From: Gammaproteobacteria bacterium
GTDB lineage: Bacteria; Pseudomonadota; Gammaproteobacteria; Xanthomonadales; Xanthomonadaceae
NCBI GenBank assembly: GCA_030431185.1
Contig: JAUIJO010000028.1
Location: forward strand, 1-18,031
Direction: 5' to 3'
DNA length: 18,031 nt
A program made the translations under genes and the position numbers. Shown here piece after piece: positions 1-9,226 of the stretch. Numbering within the stretch: the stretch's first letter is position 1; each line of letters begins with the position of its first letter. The notes below the pieces were generated by a model. The model worked only from the letters and a program-made list of their open reading frames with translations, was not told where the DNA came from and did not search any database.

Positions 1-246
1 GGACGTGCTCGCGCAGATCGCCGATGCCTATGTCAGCACCCACCCCAATGCCGGCCTGCCCAATGCCTTCGGCGGCTACGACGAGTCCCCCGCGGACATG
101 GCCCTGGTGCTGGCCGATTTCGCGCGTGCCGGCCTGCTGAACCTGGTCGGGGGCTGTTGCGGCACCACGCCCGCCCACATCGAGGCGATCGCCGAGGCGG
201 TCCGCGGGCACGCGCCGCGCCAGCACCCACGGCTGGAGCAGGCTGC

Positions 247-250
<4 letters not shown>
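1..250 (+). CDS. Methionine synthase, homocysteine-binding module (3' end only, split MetH)
   Basis: This is the last 82 or so residues of a protein whose start lies before the window; the reading frame is open from base 2. It ends with the motif GGCCGTTPAHI, the paired-cysteine zinc site of the homocysteine S-methyltransferase (Pfam S-methyl_trans) family, matching the second and third zinc cysteines of E. coli MetH. The module binds zinc-activated homocysteine, the methyl acceptor in the last step of methionine synthesis. In E. coli it is the N-terminal part of one 1227-residue MetH chain. Here it stops after a short charged tail, and the folate/cobalamin part begins in another frame with an ATGA overlap at 247-250. 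The two are therefore separate polypeptides, translationally coupled and presumably forming one enzyme. Such a split is, from memory, usual in Xanthomonadaceae. Function confident; the 5' end is not visible. Confidence 0.93.
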
Positions 251-2930
<2,680 letters not shown>

Positions 2931-2934
<4 letters not shown>

Positions 2935-4088
2935 CGCCCCTGCCCGGCCCCTCCGGCGCGCCGCCGGTGGTCGGCATCGTCGGCCGGCGGGGTGCCTATG
3001 GCCGCTGGTTGCAGCGCTTCTTCGAGGAACGCATGGACCTGCGGGTGGTCGGTCGGGACCCTGCCGGGGACGAGGCCCTCTCCATCGGCGAGCTGGTTTC
3101 GCGGGCGGACGTGCTGGTGTTCAGCGCGCCCATCCGCGATACCCCTGCCCTGATCGCCGAGTACGTCGATGCCGCGCGCGGCCAGGAAGCGGGCCGCCTG
3201 TGGATGGACCTCACCTCCATCAAGCAAGGGCCCGTGGAGGCCCTGCTCGCGTCCCGGGCCGAGGTCGTGGGCCTGCACCCGATGGCGGCGCCGCCACCGG
3301 TCCCGACGCTGCACGGCCGGGTGATGGCGGTCTGCCCCGCCCGCCTGGACCGCTGGCGCGCCTGGCTCGACGGCTTCCTCGCCGCGACCCGCGCCGAATG
3401 CATCGAAGTGAGCCCCGAGCACCACGACCGCGCGATGGCCCTGGTCCAGGGCCTGACCCATGCGAGCCACATGGCGCAGGCCGCGGTCCTGCGCCGGCAG
3501 GCGCCCGCGCTGGGGGGCCTGGACGCCCTGCGACCGCTGCGCACGGTCGGCCATGCGCTGGACCGGATCGTGAGCGCCCGCATGCTGGCGGGCAACCCGG
3601 GCATCTACGCCGACATCCAGTTCGACAATCCGCACGTGCTGCCGGCCGTCGAGCAACTGGCCGAGGCGGTCGGGTTCCTGCGCGACCAGTTGCGTCGCGG
3701 CGATGCGGAAGCCAGGCAAGCCTTGCGGACGCACTTGCTGGAGGACTCGGCAAGCTTCTTCGGCGCGCCCGCGCTCGCCGCCGGCAGCCACGATTTCGAG
3801 CGCCTGGGCTACCTGCTCACCGACCTGGAGTCGCCCGATTTCCTGAGCGTGTTCCTGCCCGAGGACACGCCGGGATCGCTGCGCCGGCTGCTGCAGGTGT
3901 TCGAAGAGCATGCGGTGAACATCGAGTCCATCCACTCCTCGCGCTCGTCCGAGGGCGAACTCCATTTCCGCATCGGACTCGACCGCGACAGCCTCGCCAC
4001 CCTCCCCGCCGACACGCTTGCACGGCTGTCGACGGCACTCGAGACCCGTGGCATCGGCCGCGTGACCGCGGGCCAGCGGGGGGACTGA
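2931..4088 (+). CDS. tyrA: Prephenate dehydrogenase with C-terminal ACT domain
   Basis: A 385-residue NAD(P)-dependent enzyme of tyrosine synthesis, oxidising and decarboxylating prephenate to 4-hydroxyphenylpyruvate. The N-terminus has a Rossmann dinucleotide loop (VVGIVGRRGAYGRW, residues 13-26). WMDLTSIK at 91-98 and GLHPM at 114-118 (likely catalytic His116) follow, as in E. coli TyrA. EHHDRAMALVQGLTHASH (163-180) matches the E. coli-type dehydrogenase helix. Unlike E. coli TyrA there is no fused chorismate mutase; instead residues about 303-375 form an ACT domain (FLSVFLPEDTPGSLRRLLQV), which in this family usually binds an aromatic amino acid for feedback control. The start ATG at 2931 overlaps the metH stop, so translation is probably coupled. 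A role in both tyrosine and methionine supply within one operon is inference. It converges on the DUF2058 gene with 12 bases between the stops. Confidence 0.93.
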
Positions 4089-4100
4089 ACGTCCCCTCGA

Positions 4101-4709
4101 CTACCAGACTAGGTCGTCGGGCACCTGGTATTGCGGATCCGCGTACGGGTCGTCCCCGGCCGTTGCGGCGGGGTCGACCTTCAATGCGATGGCGGGGGCG
4201 AAGATGGCCTCCGCCTGCGCGACCAGGTCGGCGGTCACGAGCAGGTAGCGCCCTTCCTGCTGGATGACGCCCAGCTCGCCGGCATTGAGCGCCTTCAACT
4301 GCTCCGCCGTGACATAGATGCGCTTGATCTTCCCGCCATAGGGGAAGTGGCGGGCGATGTCCGCGTCCTCGCGATTGAGCGCCTTACCCTTGACCAACTC
4401 GGCGACGCGGGCACGCGCCTCGCGACGCAGGCGCGCCTCTTCCTGGCGGGCCTTCTCCGCGGCGATCCGTTCGTCCTTCTCGCGCTGGGCGCGGATCGCA
4501 TAGGCCTTGGCGAGGTCGATGTCCTCCTGCGAGCGGGGCTTGCGGGACGCGGGCGCGGCCTTGCGATCCGGCTTCCCGCTGCCCGGCTTCCCGCCGCCGG
4601 GCCGGCCCCTCGCCGGGCGCTTGTCGTCCCTGCGTGCCGTCTTGGCCTTTTCCTTCGGCGCGGCCTTGAACCCAAGGCCCAGCAGCTGGTTGCGGAGTGT
4701 GTCGCTCAT
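4101..4709 (-). CDS. DUF2058 (YaiL-like) protein
   Basis: A 202-residue, very basic, soluble protein of the DUF2058 family; E. coli YaiL is the known relative. The N-terminus MSDTLRNQLLGLGF is the family's short opening helix. Residues about 17-60 are a low-complexity stretch of Lys, Arg, Gly and Pro, including GGGKPGSGKPDRK. Residues about 60-110 are a charged helix that may be coiled. The rest is the conserved core with HFPYGGKIKRIYV and the diagnostic end DDPYADPQYQVPDDLVW. The molecular function is unknown; the basic tail suggests nucleic-acid binding, which is inference. It lies 12 bases downstream of slyX in the same direction and is probably the last gene of the ugd-slyX transcript. 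I see no clear Shine-Dalgarno before its ATG, so translation may depend on the upstream gene. Confidence 0.88.
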   Translation of the reverse strand: MSDTLRNQLLGLGFKAAPKEKAKTARRDDKRPARGRPGGGKPGSGKPDRKAAPASRKPRSQEDIDLAKAYAIRAQREKDERIAAEKARQEEARLRREARARVAELVKGKALNREDADIARHFPYGGKIKRIYVTAEQLKALNAGELGVIQQEGRYLLVTADLVAQAEAIFAPAIALKVDPAATAGDDPYADPQYQVPDDLVW

Positions 4710-4721
4710 CGTCGTTGCAGG

Positions 4722-4952
4722 TCAGTAATGGGGCGGAGGCGGCTCGTTCGACGGGTCGGCCGACAGGCCGCCGGTCGACAGTGTCGCGCGCAGTTGCTTC
4801 AACTCATCGAGGGCACGGTGCAACCGGAGCGCGTTGCGCGCTTCCTCGTCGCGCGCCGCGGCCAGCGCGTCGCTGAGTTCGTTGAGGGCGTGTTCCTGGA
4901 AGGCGAGGCGCGTTTCCAGGTCGACCATCCGTTGTTCCATGTCGGCGCTCAT
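4722..4952 (-). CDS. slyX: SlyX family protein
   Basis: A 76-residue protein with the SlyX pattern: an N-terminal coiled coil (MEQRMVDLETRLAFQEHALN, residues 5-24, continuing to about residue 55) followed by a short tail rich in proline ending PPPPHY, the usual SlyX C-terminus. Family length is about 70-80 residues. The biochemical role of SlyX is unknown. It often lies near slyD in enterobacteria, and two FKBP-type isomerases do lie a little upstream here, but not directly adjacent. I chose the ATG at 4952; longer upstream frames give arginine/proline-rich sequence with no family match. The start lies 5 bases after the ugd stop, with no strong ribosome binding site, so translational coupling to ugd is likely. 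Confidence 0.85.
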   Translation of the reverse strand: MSADMEQRMVDLETRLAFQEHALNELSDALAAARDEEARNALRLHRALDELKQLRATLSTGGLSADPSNEPPPPHY

Positions 4953-4957
4953 GTGGG

Positions 4958-6295
4958 TCAACGGGCGATCGACCGCCCGCGCCCGATGCCGTAGTAAGCC
5001 ACGCCGGCCGCCTCGACTTCGTCGGGATGGTAGAGGTTGCGGCCATCGAAGATCACCGCATCGCCCAGGGCCTGCCGGATGCGCGGGAAGTCCGGGCTCC
5101 GGAAGGGCTTCCACTCGGTGACCACGACCAGTGCATCGGCGTCGACGAGCGCGCCATTGGCCGATTCGCACAGCACGAGGTCCTCGCGTTCGCCGAAGAT
5201 GCGCTGCGCTTCATGGCTGGCTTCGGGGTCGTAGGCCCGCACGTTGGCACCCGCGTCCCAGAGCTGTTGCAGCAGGCGGCGGCTGGAGGCCTCGCGCATG
5301 TCGTCGGTGTTGGGCTTGAACGCCAGCCCCCAGACGGCGAAGGTCTTGCCCTTGAGCTGCCCGCCATAGTGGCGTTCGATCAGCTCGAACAGATGCTTCT
5401 TCTGGTGCTCGTTGACCGACTCGACTGCATTGAGCAGGCGCGGGTCCATGCCGTGCTGCTGCGCCGTGCGCGCCAGGGCCTGGACGTCCTTGGGAAAACA
5501 GGAGCCGCCGTAGCCGGCGCCCGGGTAGATGAAATGCCAGCCGATCCGGGGGTCCGAACCGATGCCCTGGCGAACCATCTCGACGTCGGCGCCCACGCGT
5601 TCGGCGATGTTGGCGATCTCGTTCATGAAACTGATCTTGGTCGCCAGCATCGCATTGGCGGCGTACTTGGTCAGTTCGGCCGATCGCACGTCCATCACCA
5701 CGATGCGCTCGTGGTTGCGGTTGAACGGTGCATAGAGCCGCTTGAGCTTCTCCACGGCCGCCGGGTCGGAGGCGCCGATCACGATGCGGTCCGGGCGCAT
5801 GCAGTCGTTCACCGCATCGCCCTCCTTCAGGAACTCGGGGTTGGAGGCGACCGAGAAGCCGATGTCGACGCCGCGTGCGAGCAGTTCGGTGGCCACTGCC
5901 TCCCGGACCTTGTCGGCGGTGCCCACCGGGACCGTCGACTTGTCCACGATGACCGCCGGCCGCGACAGGTGGCGACCGATGGTCCGGGCGACCTCGAGCA
6001 CGTACCGCAGGTCCGCGCTCCCGTCCTCGTCGGGCGGCGTGCCCACGGCGATGAAGATCACGTCGCCATGGGCGATGGCCGCTTCCGCGTCGGTGGTGAA
6101 CACAAGGCGACCGCTGGCGTGGTTGGCCTTCACCATCGGCTCGAGGCCCGGCTCGAAGATCGGCACGACGCCCCGGTTGAGTCCGTCGACCTTCACCCCG
6201 TCGACATCCACGCAGATGACGTCGTGGCCCACGTCCGCCAGGCAGGTCCCGGTGACGAGGCCGACATACCCGGTTCCAAAAATTGTGACTCGCAT
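4958..6295 (-). CDS. ugd: UDP-glucose 6-dehydrogenase
   Basis: A 445-residue cytoplasmic enzyme that oxidises UDP-glucose twice with NAD+ to UDP-glucuronate, a precursor for exopolysaccharide, capsule or modified lipid A. The N-terminal NAD-binding loop MRVTIFGTGYVGLVTG is complete. FIAVGTPPDEDGSADL (81-96) and VDKSTVPVGTADKV (117-130) are typical of the family. The catalytic cysteine is Cys266 in YPGAGYGGSCFPKDV. WGLAFKPNTDDMREA marks the C-terminal UDP-binding domain. Start: the ATG at 6295 begins the Rossmann strand directly; the extra 18 residues available upstream do not look like family sequence. It heads a tight minus-strand group with slyX and the DUF2058 gene. No polysaccharide cluster is seen nearby, so the final product cannot be told. 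Confidence 0.96.
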   Translation of the reverse strand: MRVTIFGTGYVGLVTGTCLADVGHDVICVDVDGVKVDGLNRGVVPIFEPGLEPMVKANHASGRLVFTTDAEAAIAHGDVIFIAVGTPPDEDGSADLRYVLEVARTIGRHLSRPAVIVDKSTVPVGTADKVREAVATELLARGVDIGFSVASNPEFLKEGDAVNDCMRPDRIVIGASDPAAVEKLKRLYAPFNRNHERIVVMDVRSAELTKYAANAMLATKISFMNEIANIAERVGADVEMVRQGIGSDPRIGWHFIYPGAGYGGSCFPKDVQALARTAQQHGMDPRLLNAVESVNEHQKKHLFELIERHYGGQLKGKTFAVWGLAFKPNTDDMREASSRRLLQQLWDAGANVRAYDPEASHEAQRIFGEREDLVLCESANGALVDADALVVVTEWKPFRSPDFPRIRQALGDAVIFDGRNLYHPDEVEAAGVAYYGIGRGRSIAR

Positions 6296-6328
6296 GGTGC
6301 GGACTTGGCTCCGTTCGTGGAAGGGGGC

Positions 6329-6357
6329 GGCCGCCGATGCCATGGGCACCGGCGGCC
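6329..6357 (-). terminator. Hairpin between the lipoprotein FKBP gene and ugd
   Basis: Arms GGCCGCCG (6329-6336) and CGGCGGCC (6350-6357) pair perfectly. After one mismatch, a further four base pairs (6338-6341 with 6345-6348) close a three-base loop. It stands 15 bases after the FKBP stop on the minus strand. No T-run follows, so it may be a Rho-type or mRNA 3'-end structure rather than a classical terminator. Confidence 0.5.
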
Positions 6358-6371
6358 GGAAACGCCCGTAC

Positions 6372-7196
6372 TCAGCCGGCAGGCGGGGTCGGGTTGGCGT
6401 CCTTGACGATGTCGATCAGCTCGACGTCGAACACGAGGGTGGCGTTGGGTCCGATCGGGCCGCCCGGGGTGCCCATCTCGCCATAGCCGAGCTCGCCGGG
6501 GATCCAGAAGCGGTACTTGCTGCCGACGGTCATCAGTTGCAGGCCTTCGCTCCAGCCCGGCACCACGCGATTGAGGGGGAACTCGACCGGCTCGCCGGCT
6601 TCAGTGGAGTCGTCGAAGACGGTGCCATCGAGGAGCTTGCCGGTGTAGTGGACGCGCACGGAGTCTTCCGCGGCGGGCTTGGCGCCCTTGCCCTCGGTGA
6701 GCACCTGGTACTGGAGCCCCGACGCGGTGACCTTCACGCCTTCCTTCTTGGCATTCGCATCCAGGAACGCCTTGCCTTCCTCCGCGTTGGCCTTGGCCTT
6801 GGCGGCCTGGTCGGCTTCCATCTTGGCCTGCATGCGCTGGCCGAAGGCCTGGGCGACCTGTTCGGCCTGTTCATCGCTCATCAGTGGCTTTTCGCCGGCA
6901 AGCGTCGTTCGGATCGCATCGAACAGCGCGTCCTGGTCGATCTCGGATTTCACCGGCTCGAGCGACTTGGCCATCTGCAGCCCGATCATGTAACCGGCCT
7001 GCGCCTTCTCGTCCTTCAGGCCTTCGATCACCAGGGCGCCGTCGGCGGTCGACCCGGAGTCGGCCGTCGCGGCCTCGGTCGCATCGGTCGCATCGGCGGG
7101 GTCGGCATCGGTCGCCGGCTTGTCGCAGGCCGCCAGGCCAAGCGCGAGGACGGTCGTGGCAAGGACCGTGCGTGAGTTGCGGAACAGGGTCGACAT
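6372..7196 (-). CDS. FKBP-type peptidyl-prolyl isomerase, lipoprotein (Mip/FkpA-like)
   Basis: A 274-residue predicted lipoprotein. The signal segment VLATTVLALGLAAC ends in a lipobox with Cys24. Next comes an acidic Ala/Asp/Thr linker (25-52), encoded by short GC-rich repeats around 7070-7125. The FKBP N-terminal dimerisation domain is about 55-130 (GYMIGLQMAKSLEP), with a long charged helix to about 150. The FKBP catalytic domain is about 158-263. Active-site positions expected in FKBPs are present: Tyr184 in HYTG, Asp195 in VFDDS, Trp215 in PGWSEGL and Tyr238 in LGYG. The protein should catalyse X-Pro isomerisation and assist folding of envelope proteins in the periplasm, as FkpA or Mip do. 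The ATG at 7196 has GGAG eight bases upstream. Its neighbour at 7288 is a paralogue, so the pair probably arose by local duplication. Confidence 0.92.
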   Translation of the reverse strand: MSTLFRNSRTVLATTVLALGLAACDKPATDADPADATDATEAATADSGSTADGALVIEGLKDEKAQAGYMIGLQMAKSLEPVKSEIDQDALFDAIRTTLAGEKPLMSDEQAEQVAQAFGQRMQAKMEADQAAKAKANAEEGKAFLDANAKKEGVKVTASGLQYQVLTEGKGAKPAAEDSVRVHYTGKLLDGTVFDDSTEAGEPVEFPLNRVVPGWSEGLQLMTVGSKYRFWIPGELGYGEMGTPGGPIGPNATLVFDVELIDIVKDANPTPPAG

Positions 7197-7225
7197 GGGT
7201 GGAACTCCAGGGATTGGGGGATATG

Positions 7226-7255
7226 GATGCGCTGCACCATGCCGGTGGGCGCATC
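7226..7255 (-). terminator. Hairpin between the two FKBP genes
   Basis: Outer arms GATGCGC (7226-7232) and GCGCATC (7249-7255) and inner arms CACC (7235-7238) and GGTG (7244-7247) form a 30-base hairpin with loop ATGCC. It lies in the 91-base gap after the upstream FKBP stop and before the lipoprotein FKBP start. No T-run follows, so it may only partly end transcription or shape the mRNA. Confidence 0.4.
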
Positions 7256-7287
7256 GTCGGGGGATGAAGGTGGCGGTTCGCCCGGGC

Positions 7288-8220
7288 CTAGAGGATGGCC
7301 TGGAGCTCGACCTCGAAGATCAGCATGGTGTCCGGACCGATGCCGCCGGCGGGCATGCCCTTCGCACCATAGGCCAGTCCGCTGGGCACCCAGAACTTGT
7401 ACTTGCTGCCCACGGGCATGAGCGCGACGCCCTCGGTCCAGCCGGCGATCACCTGGTTGAGGGCGAACTCGGCGGGCATGCCGCGATCGTAGGAACTGTC
7501 GAAGACGGTCCCGTCGAGCAGCGTGCCCTTGTAGTTGACGCGCACCCGGTCGGTCGGCCGCGGACGCGGGCCCGAGCCCTGGCGCAGGACCTGGTACTGC
7601 AGGCCCGAGCCGGTGGTGATCACGCCCTTCTCGTCCTTGTGGGACGCAAGGAACTGCTCGCCCTCGGCCTTGTTGGCGGCGGCGCGTTCGTTGGCCTTGG
7701 CCTTCATCCGCGCCGAGAAGGACTCACGCACGCTGGCCAGCTGCGCTTCGTCCAGCAGCGCGGGCGCGCCCGTGGTCCTGTCCTGGACCGAACGCAGGAA
7801 CACCGGCAGCTCGATCTCGTCCTGGATCGGCTTGAGCATGCGACCCACGTCATTGCCCACGAGGTAGCCCACCTTCTCCTTGTCCACTTCGGGGATCTCG
7901 ACGCCTTCCGGCGCCTGGCCCGCCCGGGACGCCGAGCGCAGCATGAGCGCCTGGCCGAGCGCCGAGGCCTCCGCGCCTGTAAGCAGGGGTTCGCCACCCT
8001 TGAAAACGTTCTCGAGGGCCCGCTGGAACGCCGCCCGGTCGAGGTCTTCGCCAAGCGGCGCGATCGAACTGCCGACGTCCTGGCCGATCATGTAGCTGAC
8101 CTTGTCGCGCTCGGTGGAAAGCGTCGTCGTTTCCTGCGCCCACGCGGCCGGGGCCGCCACGGCACCCACCAGGGTCGCGACCGCGACCAGCGCGGCCGCA
8201 CCTCGAATCAAAGCCTTCAT
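7288..8220 (-). CDS. Periplasmic FKBP-type prolyl isomerase with duplicated N-terminal domain
   Basis: A 310-residue protein with a Sec signal peptide (positive MKALIRG, hydrophobic core, probable cleavage after AWA at residue 28) and no lipobox. The C-terminal FKBP domain (about 205-310) has Tyr230 in VNYKG, Asp241 in VFDSS, Trp261 in AGWTEG and Tyr284 in LAYG, so it should be an active prolyl isomerase. The N-terminal part is odd: two FKBP_N-like segments follow each other, 36-98 (KVSYMIGQDVGSSIAPL) and 112-176 (KVGYLVGNDVGRMLKPI). Mip/FkpA proteins normally have one such dimerisation segment, as the neighbour at 6372 does. A role in periplasmic folding is family knowledge; the effect of the duplication is unknown. 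GGAG lies ten bases before the ATG. It is divergent from the GntR/ABC operon across a 317-base gap. Confidence 0.92.
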   Translation of the reverse strand: MKALIRGAAALVAVATLVGAVAAPAAWAQETTTLSTERDKVSYMIGQDVGSSIAPLGEDLDRAAFQRALENVFKGGEPLLTGAEASALGQALMLRSASRAGQAPEGVEIPEVDKEKVGYLVGNDVGRMLKPIQDEIELPVFLRSVQDRTTGAPALLDEAQLASVRESFSARMKAKANERAAANKAEGEQFLASHKDEKGVITTGSGLQYQVLRQGSGPRPRPTDRVRVNYKGTLLDGTVFDSSYDRGMPAEFALNQVIAGWTEGVALMPVGSKYKFWVPSGLAYGAKGMPAGGIGPDTMLIFEVELQAIL

Positions 8221-8469
8221 TGCACAGCTGCTCCTGTATGTGTCCGGTCACCGTTGCCAGGGCTGGTGGATCCAGCCGGGAGACGGCGTGCGCCGCCATT
8301 CGCCGCACGAAGCGACCATTGTCGCGATGCCGCGCCGTTCCGGCAAATACAGACCGCGTCGCGGGCGGAAAGTGCGACCCGTGTCCAGCCAACGGCGAGG
8401 CCGGGGGCCCGATGCGGCCCTTCCCGGGGGCTTCAGGCGGGCCTATGCCATCAGTTGGGCAAAAAGGAC
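8221..8469. other. Divergent intergenic region, nothing recognised
   Basis: This is most of the 317-base gap between the minus-strand FKBP gene and the plus-strand small-protein gene. It should hold the FKBP promoter. I cannot point to a convincing -35/-10 pair on the minus strand, nor to an RNA gene or repeat. The recognisable promoter and operator of the plus-strand operon follow at 8470-8510. Confidence 0.4.
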
Positions 8470-8497
8470 TTGCACGACCGTGTTGTGGTGTTATAGT
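8470..8497 (+). promoter_or_regulatory. Sigma-70-type promoter of the GntR/ABC operon
   Basis: TTGCAC (8470-8475) and TATAGT (8492-8497) are separated by 16 bases and sit in a short AT-rich patch in an otherwise GC-rich gap. Transcription would start near 8504, giving a leader of roughly 34 bases before the first ATG at 8538. The -10 box lies inside the palindrome described separately. Confidence 0.68.
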
Positions 8498-8510
8498 TAC
8501 ATACAACACC
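8487..8510. promoter_or_regulatory. Palindromic operator, GGTG-N16-CACC, probable YtrA-type GntR site
   Basis: GGTGTT (8487-8492) and AACACC (8505-8510) form an imperfect palindrome with exactly 16 bases between GGTG and CACC. Nine of twelve positions are symmetric. A GGTG-N16-CACC motif has been reported, as I recall, for the YtrA-family GntR regulator of Xanthomonas citri. The site covers the -10 box and the expected start point, so bound repressor would block the promoter. The regulator is encoded as the second gene of the operon. A second pairing, GTGTTGT (8480-8486) with ACAACAC (8503-8509), overlaps it. Confidence 0.72.
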
Positions 8511-8537
8511 TATCAACCAACCGAGCAGGATGCCGTC

Positions 8538-8849
8538 ATGAACCGCAAGCTCCACAACAGCCTCACCGCCCTCGCCCTCGCCGGCGGCGCCGTTGTCCTG
8601 GCGTTGGGCTTTGCCTCCCTTCCTGAACGAGGTTCGCGCGCGTCGCTCGCTGAACAGGCCGACATGGACGCGTCCCTGGAAATGGTTGCCGCCGGAGTCG
8701 GAATCGCGGAGGACGTCGCCGTGTCGGCGAAAGCGCTCCGGACCCCATCCACCGCCACGGACCCGGCCCCACGTGGTGCTTCCCAGGGGCGGCGCAACAG
8801 CCGCCAGGCCCTGGTGATGCCCTACTTCTCTTTCGCACCGCGGGGTTGA
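8538..8849 (+). CDS. Small exported or membrane-anchored protein, first gene of the GntR/ABC operon
   Basis: A 103-residue protein that I cannot assign to a named family. After a basic start (MNRKLHN) there is one hydrophobic segment, about 9-27 (LTALALAGGAVVLALGFAS), that could be a signal peptide or membrane anchor. The middle is Ala-, Glu- and Asp-rich; residues about 66-92 are polar with Pro, Arg and Ser. The end ALVMPYFSFAPRG is hydrophobic and aromatic. AGGA lies seven bases before the ATG at 8538. It sits directly behind the operator-controlled promoter, and its stop (8847-8849) lies immediately before the regulator start, so it is surely co-transcribed with the regulator and the ABC genes. 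It might be a sensor or accessory peptide of the transporter, but that is inference from position only. Confidence 0.72.
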   Translation: MNRKLHNSLTALALAGGAVVLALGFASLPERGSRASLAEQADMDASLEMVAAGVGIAEDVAVSAKALRTPSTATDPAPRGASQGRRNSRQALVMPYFSFAPRG

Positions 8850-8851
8850 AC

Positions 8852-9226
8852 ATGACCGCTATCCAATGGAGCGACGGCGCTCCCATCTATCGCCAGCTGA
8901 AGGAGCGCGTCATCGCCATGATGCTCGACGGCGAGCTCAAGCCGGGCGACGCCCTGCCCTCGGTCCGCCAGGTGGCGGCCGACTATCAGCTCAATCCCAT
9001 CACCGTCTCGCGCGCCTACCAGGAACTGGCGGACGAGGCCCTCATCGAAAAGCGCAGGGGACTAGGCATGTACGTCACCGAAGAAGCTGCAAGGAAACTG
9101 CTGGTCAACGAGCGCGAACGCTTCCTCACCGAGGAGTGGCCGCTCGTCCTGGAGCGCATCACGCGCCTGGGCCTGAGTCCGCAGGAGCTGCTGGTTGCCG
9201 GACAGGGCAAGGGAGGTGAGAAGTGA
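8852..9226 (+). CDS. GntR-family transcriptional regulator, YtrA subfamily
   Basis: A 124-residue DNA-binding protein. Residues about 10-78 are the GntR winged helix: PIYRQLKERV, LKPGDALPSVRQVAADYQLNPITVSRAYQELADEALI and the wing KRRGLGMYV. The remaining 45 residues are a short helical tail instead of a FadR- or UTRA-type ligand domain, which is the mark of the YtrA subfamily (about 120-130 residues). YtrA proteins are usually repressors of the ABC operon in which they lie. Here the gene precedes an ATPase and a permease, and a matching palindrome covers the promoter at 8487-8510, so autorepression is likely. I chose the ATG at 8852, six bases after GGGG; an in-frame TTG at 8846 would overlap the previous stop. 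Its own stop overlaps the next start as GTGA. Confidence 0.9.
   Translation: MTAIQWSDGAPIYRQLKERVIAMMLDGELKPGDALPSVRQVAADYQLNPITVSRAYQELADEALIEKRRGLGMYVTEEAARKLLVNERERFLTEEWPLVLERITRLGLSPQELLVAGQGKGGEK

Noticed and set aside
5027..6406. 459-codon plus-strand open frame opposite ugd
   Set aside because: Low-complexity translation without motifs. The minus strand encodes all conserved parts of UDP-glucose dehydrogenase.
7070..7125. Short GC-rich repeats resembling a tandem repeat array
   Set aside because: They encode the Ala/Asp/Thr linker of the FKBP lipoprotein in frame, so they are explained as a low-complexity protein linker.
8221..8469. Possible small RNA or riboswitch in the divergent gap
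   Set aside because: Only GC-rich chance pairings were found; no promoter/terminator pair or known riboswitch core could be recognised.
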